Source of the DNA: Chloroflexota bacterium
GTDB lineage: Bacteria; Chloroflexota; Anaerolineae; Anaerolineales; Anaerolineaceae
Reading direction: 5' to 3'
Assembly: GCA_012800995.1 (NCBI GenBank)
Contig: JAAZIH010000181.1
Location: 1-8,420 of the forward strand
DNA: 8,420 nt
The notes beneath the pieces are model-generated. The model was not told the origin of the DNA. It did no database searches and was given only the letters and a program-made list of their open reading frames with translations. Made by a program: the position numbers and the translations under genes. Below, one piece after another: positions 7,701 to 8,420 of this stretch; positions within the stretch are counted from its first letter, which is position 1; the number at the start of each line of letters is the position of its first letter.

Positions 7701-8003
7701 GATGAATATACGCTCAATCAGGATGAAATCCTCAATGTTGCCGCGCCTGGTGTGCTTGAAAACGACAGCGACCCGGACGATGACCCCTTGACTGCTGTAT
7801 TGGTTACCACCACACAACATGGTACGCTCATCTTGAGCGCTGATGGTAGCTTCATGTATGTTCCCAATGCTGGTTATTATGGTGAGGACTCCTTTACCTA
7901 TAAAGCCTTTGATGGTGAATATTACAGTGAAGTAGTTACCGTTACACTTACTATTGTCAAGAAACCAGTTTGGAACCTTTACTTCCCAATCATTAAGAAA
8001 TGA
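1728..8003 (+). CDS. Giant secreted ExeM/NucH-type extracellular nuclease with Ig-like repeats
   Basis: A 2091-residue exported protein, probably a DNase acting on DNA outside the cell. A signal peptide (residues 1-30; hydrophobic core VIYILTIFAMVLGMIGF, cleavage near VYA-A-S) leads to two lamin-tail domains (about 33-226 and 232-426), a Big_5/SbsA-like Ig domain (431-529), an OB-fold nuclease-associated region (about 534-772) and an EEP catalytic domain (786-1114). Cadherin/VCBS-like domains follow (1118-1215, 1700-1790, 1796-1890, 1986-2077), with six He_PIG-like domains among them (1221-1695 as five in a row, and 1897-1981). Catalytic residues are intact: N794, E849, H948, D1001/N1003 and D1105-H1106 in SSDHDPV. 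The tail VWNLYFPIIKK has no LPXTG, GlyGly-CTERM or transmembrane anchor. ExeM-type enzymes are usually about 850-1000 residues, so the repeat stalk roughly doubles the length. Alternative activities of the EEP fold (sphingomyelinase, phosphatase) are less likely given the lamin-tail and OB modules. The gene is monocistronic, closed by a terminator. Confidence 0.9.
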   Translation: MSRKVIYILTIFAMVLGMIGFQPVQPVYAASNLRISQISGVGGLDNSPYKEKFIELFNAGSTDASLAGLSLQYAAASSLDFGDPLTSLIELPSDIIPAGGYYLIKVKETQKGQASIPEPDFDVSTSSPFEIDVSSGKVALVTETTALGCSSSTNPCSDGQLARVIDRMGYGGVNFYEGDASGPSGALGLSVQRKDAGCQDTDQSNEDLIAATPLPRNSASETYSCTPTQDPVLLKLSQVYGGGGNSGAPYKHDFIEIFNAGTAAVSLDGLSLQYASATGAGNFGASATQLTELPNVSLEPGQYFLVQEAAGNGDVPSLPDPDYIDPTPIAMGASAGKVALVTGTTSLGCNGGSNPCDATQLARIIDLLGFGNANFYEGAAAAPTLGNALSAQRKSGGCQDTDENGDDFEALTPAPRNTSSPINLCGPAPTGPTVDSIVPANGASAPKDTNITITFSEEVTVSAGWYDITCSVSGNHTAAVTDANPVYTLNPDVDFDTGETCTVTIDKDLVVNATNQNMAADFVSTFNVVAGCGDPFTAIYDIQGSGDASPIAGQTVTTEGVVTANFQVGGKNGYFIQDPLGDGDPTTSDGIFVYSTNPTVNVGDALRITGKVSEYYNLTQITPTNSTTVMVCGTGQTIEPVVLTLPTTAPRSYEAYEGMLVTFPQDLYISEYYNYDRYGEIVLASSRHFSPTHSNEPGADAIAAEAAYQLDMIKVDDTLGTQNPPYLRHPDGTQFTKEHYFRGGDTVTGLTGVMDYNFGEYKIQPVGTATYESLNPRPAAPSLVEGEIRIASLNVLNYFVTIDTGSNICGPAGNMNCRGADTAEELTRQRTKIIAAILGMEADVIGLIEIENEHPNIAADAAVIDLVEGLNAATAPGTYAYVATGNIGTDAIKQAFIYKPAKVDQIGSFAILDETVDPAYDTTRNRPSLAASFKDKITNEIFTVSVNHFKSKGSACVGDPDMGDGQGNCNLTRTAAAEVLVDWLETDPTDAGSGMYVIIGDLNAYAKEDPIDAIKLGADGIADTADDCINLVERFRGDNAYGYVFDGRTGYLDHALANKKFASYVLDANFWNINADESDVFDYDMTFKPVAQQELYSPDAYRSSDHDPVLISLILNHPPTAVDDEYTTNQGVALEVDAPGVLANDTDPNIYDKITASLVENSGPANGTLVFNEDGSFVYTPDPAFSGIDTFEYTMHATPGLMAEYSDTATVTINVTHTNTAPDLYPIEDQTVTALTTLTFTAEATDPESPEQTLTFSLVGAPEGATIDPVTGIFSWTPTAEQGNQVYNFTVKVCDDGTPVLCDEKPVKVTVLAANIAPKLYPITDKTVDELVELTVAAEASDPDLPDQTLTFSLVNAPDGAVIDAATGLFTWTPTEAQGPGVFTITVKVCDDGEPVLCDETTFNVTVNEVNLAPSIEPALEDMTINEMELTSFTVVAVDPDLPANTLTYSLVGAPVGAVIDATMGEFTWTPTELQGPGVYTFTVKVCDDGDPVLCDEQELTITVLEVNLPPEFLYPIEDKTIDELTEVTYILKATDPDKPAQNISYSMENAPEGATLNPVTATFSWTPTEAQGPGVYTITFRACDDGEPVECAEAEVTITVLEVNLPPVIDPIPDQEVDELELLTFTAQASDPDIPVQTLAFSLKNAPEGAAIDPVTGVFTWTPNVNQGTQTYLFQVCVSDGAFGVCTNVTVLVNNVDFPPVAVDDAYTTDEDVVLNVPAPGVLENDTDPDSPVITAVLVENVSHGELVLNADGSFVYTPNQDYNGTDTFTYKASDGALESEVATVTITINPVNDAPVAVDDEYTVAEDNVLTVAAPGVLENDYDVDGDVLSAALRSNVSHGVLVLLSDGSFTYTPDPNFFGTDSFTYTLLSYPQPDSGWTDWATVTITVTPVNDAPVLDEIPDFTIPELEPFAFIATASDVDDTELTFSLVNPPEGAAIDPETGEFTWTPTHEQVGEHEITLCVSDGELEDCQTFTITVIAVNASPVAVEDEYTLNQDEILNVAAPGVLENDSDPDDDPLTAVLVTTTQHGTLILSADGSFMYVPNAGYYGEDSFTYKAFDGEYYSEVVTVTLTIVKKPVWNLYFPIIKK
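1824..3005 (+). repeat. Tandem duplication of the lamin-tail domain
   Basis: Two copies of about 195 residues lie in tandem. Shared landmarks in order are FIE(L/I)FNAG, LSLQYA, GKVALVT, a CxxxNPC-like pair, QLAR(V/I)ID, NFYEG and QRK..GCQDTD. The four cysteines repeat with a period of exactly 200 residues (149/349, 156/356, 198/398, 225/425), suggesting two conserved disulfides per copy. DNA in the matched blocks has drifted clearly, so the duplication is old. Lamin-tail domains in bacterial secreted nucleases are thought to aid surface or DNA association (family knowledge, role not proven). Confidence 0.85.
3327..4043 (+). other. OB-fold region preceding the catalytic domain
   Basis: Residues about 534-772 contain the pattern seen before EEP domains in YhcR/ExeM-like nucleases: GQTVTTEGVVTANF, a GYFIQDP.GDGDPTTSDGIFVY block, then VNVGDALRITGKVSEYYNLTQI. 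A longer insertion with YISEYYNYDRYGEIVL and FRGGDTVTGLTGVMDYNFGEYKIQP follows. In such nucleases this module is assigned as a nucleic-acid-binding OB fold (family knowledge). Its position directly before the active domain supports DNA as the substrate. Confidence 0.7.
4083..5069 (+). other. EEP nuclease catalytic domain
   Basis: Residues 786-1114. The ordered motifs are IRIASLNVLNYF (N794), ADVIGLIEIEN (E849, metal ligand), VSVNHFKSKG (H948), VIIGDLNAYAKEDP (D1001 and N1003), YLDHALAN (D1053-H1054) and YRSSDHDPVLI (D1105, H1106). These are the expected metal-binding and catalytic positions of Mg-dependent DNase I-like phosphodiesterases, and none is missing. Cysteine pairs 809/817 and 956/969 suit an exported, oxidised protein. 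The NHFKSKGSACVGDPD segment and GQGNCNLTR are characteristic of the ExeM/NucH branch. Confidence 0.9.
5079..7958 (+). repeat. Array of ten Ig-like repeats of two alternating types
   Basis: Ten modules of about 90 residues. Type A (VCBS/cadherin-like) has AVDDEYT, APGVL(A/E)NDTDPD, HGTLVLN.DGSFVYTPD, GTDTFTYKA and ATVTITV; copies start at residues 1118, 1700, 1796 and 1986. Type B (He_PIG-like) has PIEDQTVDE, ATDPD.P.QTLTFSL, APEGA.IDP.TG.FTWTPTE and VCDDG.PVLCDE; copies start at 1221, 1318, 1413, 1510, 1608 and 1897. The order is A-BBBBB-AA-B-A. Acidic DxD and DPD motifs suggest calcium-stiffened rods, as in cadherin-like folds (inference). Neighbouring B copies retain near-identical DNA, for example around 6152-6168 and 6443-6459, so they are prone to unequal recombination and assembly collapse. 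Confidence 0.85.
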
Positions 8004-8039
8004 GGTTCATAAACCGTAACAAAAAAGCTTACTAAAGCG

Positions 8040-8083
8040 GAGGCTGGCAAAATCGATGAGGTTTCGCCAGCCTCTTTTTTTTT
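8040..8083 (+). terminator. Strong intrinsic terminator after the nuclease gene
   Basis: A perfect 9-bp stem, GAGGCTGGC (8040-8048) with GCCAGCCTC (8066-8074), is followed immediately by nine T residues. Inner AAA/TTT bases can extend the stem past one mismatch. It begins 36 bases after the TGA at 8001-8003. It separates the nuclease transcript from the ABC gene. Confidence 0.93.
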
Positions 8084-8110
8084 ACATTACAATTGCTAAG
8101 AGCCTTAAGT

Positions 8111-8115
8111 AAGGA
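8111..8115 (+). promoter_or_regulatory. Ribosome binding site of the ABC ATPase gene
   Basis: AAGGA lies six bases before the ATG at 8122 and supports that start. The only promoter-like element in the short gap after the terminator is TACAAT (8088-8093), a good -10 match, but its -35 position falls inside the terminator stem, so no promoter is called. Confidence 0.6.
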
Positions 8116-8121
8116 AAGCCT

Positions 8122-8420
8122 ATGATTAAAACAAAAAACCTCAAAAAGACATTCAAAATCGGAAAGAAACAAAAAGAAACGCTTGTTGCTGTTGATGGGC
8201 TTAACTTGGAAATAGCTGAAGGTGAGGTTTTTGGTTTTTTGGGGCCAAATGGCGCTGGCAAGACCACGACCGTGCGCATGCTTAGTAGTTTGATTCGTCC
8301 AAGCTCTGGTTCAGCAGAAGTCTATGGACTAAAAGTGGGCGTTGACGATACTGAAATTCGGCGCAATGTGGGCATCTTGACCGAGTCGCCGGGTTTATAC
8401 GAACGCCTTAGTGCTGAACA
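8122..8420 (+). CDS. ABC transporter ATP-binding protein, N-terminal part (runs off window)
   Basis: ATPase subunit of an ABC-2-type exporter, cytoplasmic and membrane-associated through its permease partner (family inference). The first 99 residues are visible; such subunits are usually about 230-330. The Walker A motif GPNGAGKTT is at residues 41-49, followed by LSSLIRPSSGSAEVYG, a typical ABC segment. The Q-loop region reads GILTESPGLYERLSAE, with Glu in place of the usual Gln, a form common in drug- or antibiotic-type ABC-2 ATPases. The ABC signature and Walker B lie beyond the window. The substrate cannot be told. The preceding terminator means it is probably transcribed separately from the nuclease gene, with further transporter genes expected downstream. 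Confidence 0.9.
   Translation, partial: MIKTKNLKKTFKIGKKQKETLVAVDGLNLEIAEGEVFGFLGPNGAGKTTTVRMLSSLIRPSSGSAEVYGLKVGVDDTEIRRNVGILTESPGLYERLSAE

Noticed and set aside
1728..8420. Nuclease plus ABC ATPase as a toxin/export or defence system
   Set aside because: The nuclease has its own signal peptide for general secretion, a strong terminator separates the genes, and no immunity gene is seen. The adjacency alone does not support a joint system.

Overview
The window looks like bacterial chromosome, most likely from a Chloroflexota (Anaerolineae-like) bacterium. That assignment is an inference. It rests on the very long secreted mosaic protein built from lamin-tail, nuclease and Ig-like modules, its short hydrophobic/aromatic C-terminal tail ending in lysines, and intermediate base composition with AT-rich spacers. 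No phylogenetic marker gene is complete here, so it stays tentative.

Layout. At the left edge (minus strand) lies the 5' part of a glucosamine-6-phosphate deaminase gene (nagB), running off the window. An AT-rich gene-poor stretch of about 1.4 kb follows (331-1727). It holds a minus-strand tRNA-Arg with anticodon GCG and a very good sigma70-type promoter, two near-perfect parS sites (the ParB/Spo0J centromere palindrome GTTTCACGTGAAAC) 806 bp apart on either side of the tRNA, a compact inverted repeat just after the second parS, and an open frame without a usable start that may be a decayed gene.

From 1728 to 8003 a single plus-strand gene encodes a 2091-residue secreted protein. In order it carries a signal peptide, two tandem lamin-tail domains about 200 residues apart, an Ig-like Big_5/SbsA-type domain, an OB-fold region of the kind found in extracellular nucleases, a complete endonuclease/exonuclease/phosphatase (EEP) catalytic domain of the ExeM/NucH type, and about 960 residues of cadherin/VCBS-like and He_PIG-like Ig repeats. 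The likely role is a surface or released DNase acting on extracellular DNA, possibly for phosphate/nucleotide scavenging or biofilm-matrix turnover. A strong intrinsic terminator ends this unit.

At the right edge, after the terminator, begins an ABC transporter ATP-binding subunit with its own ribosome binding site, cut by the window end.

The three protein genes do not form an operon: nagB is divergent and distant, and the nuclease gene is separated from the ABC gene by a terminator. I see no CRISPR array, insertion sequence, phage gene or recognisable defence system. The most notable points are the paired parS sites, the domain architecture of the giant nuclease with a cysteine pair in every He_PIG repeat, and the unusual tRNA-Arg anticodon.
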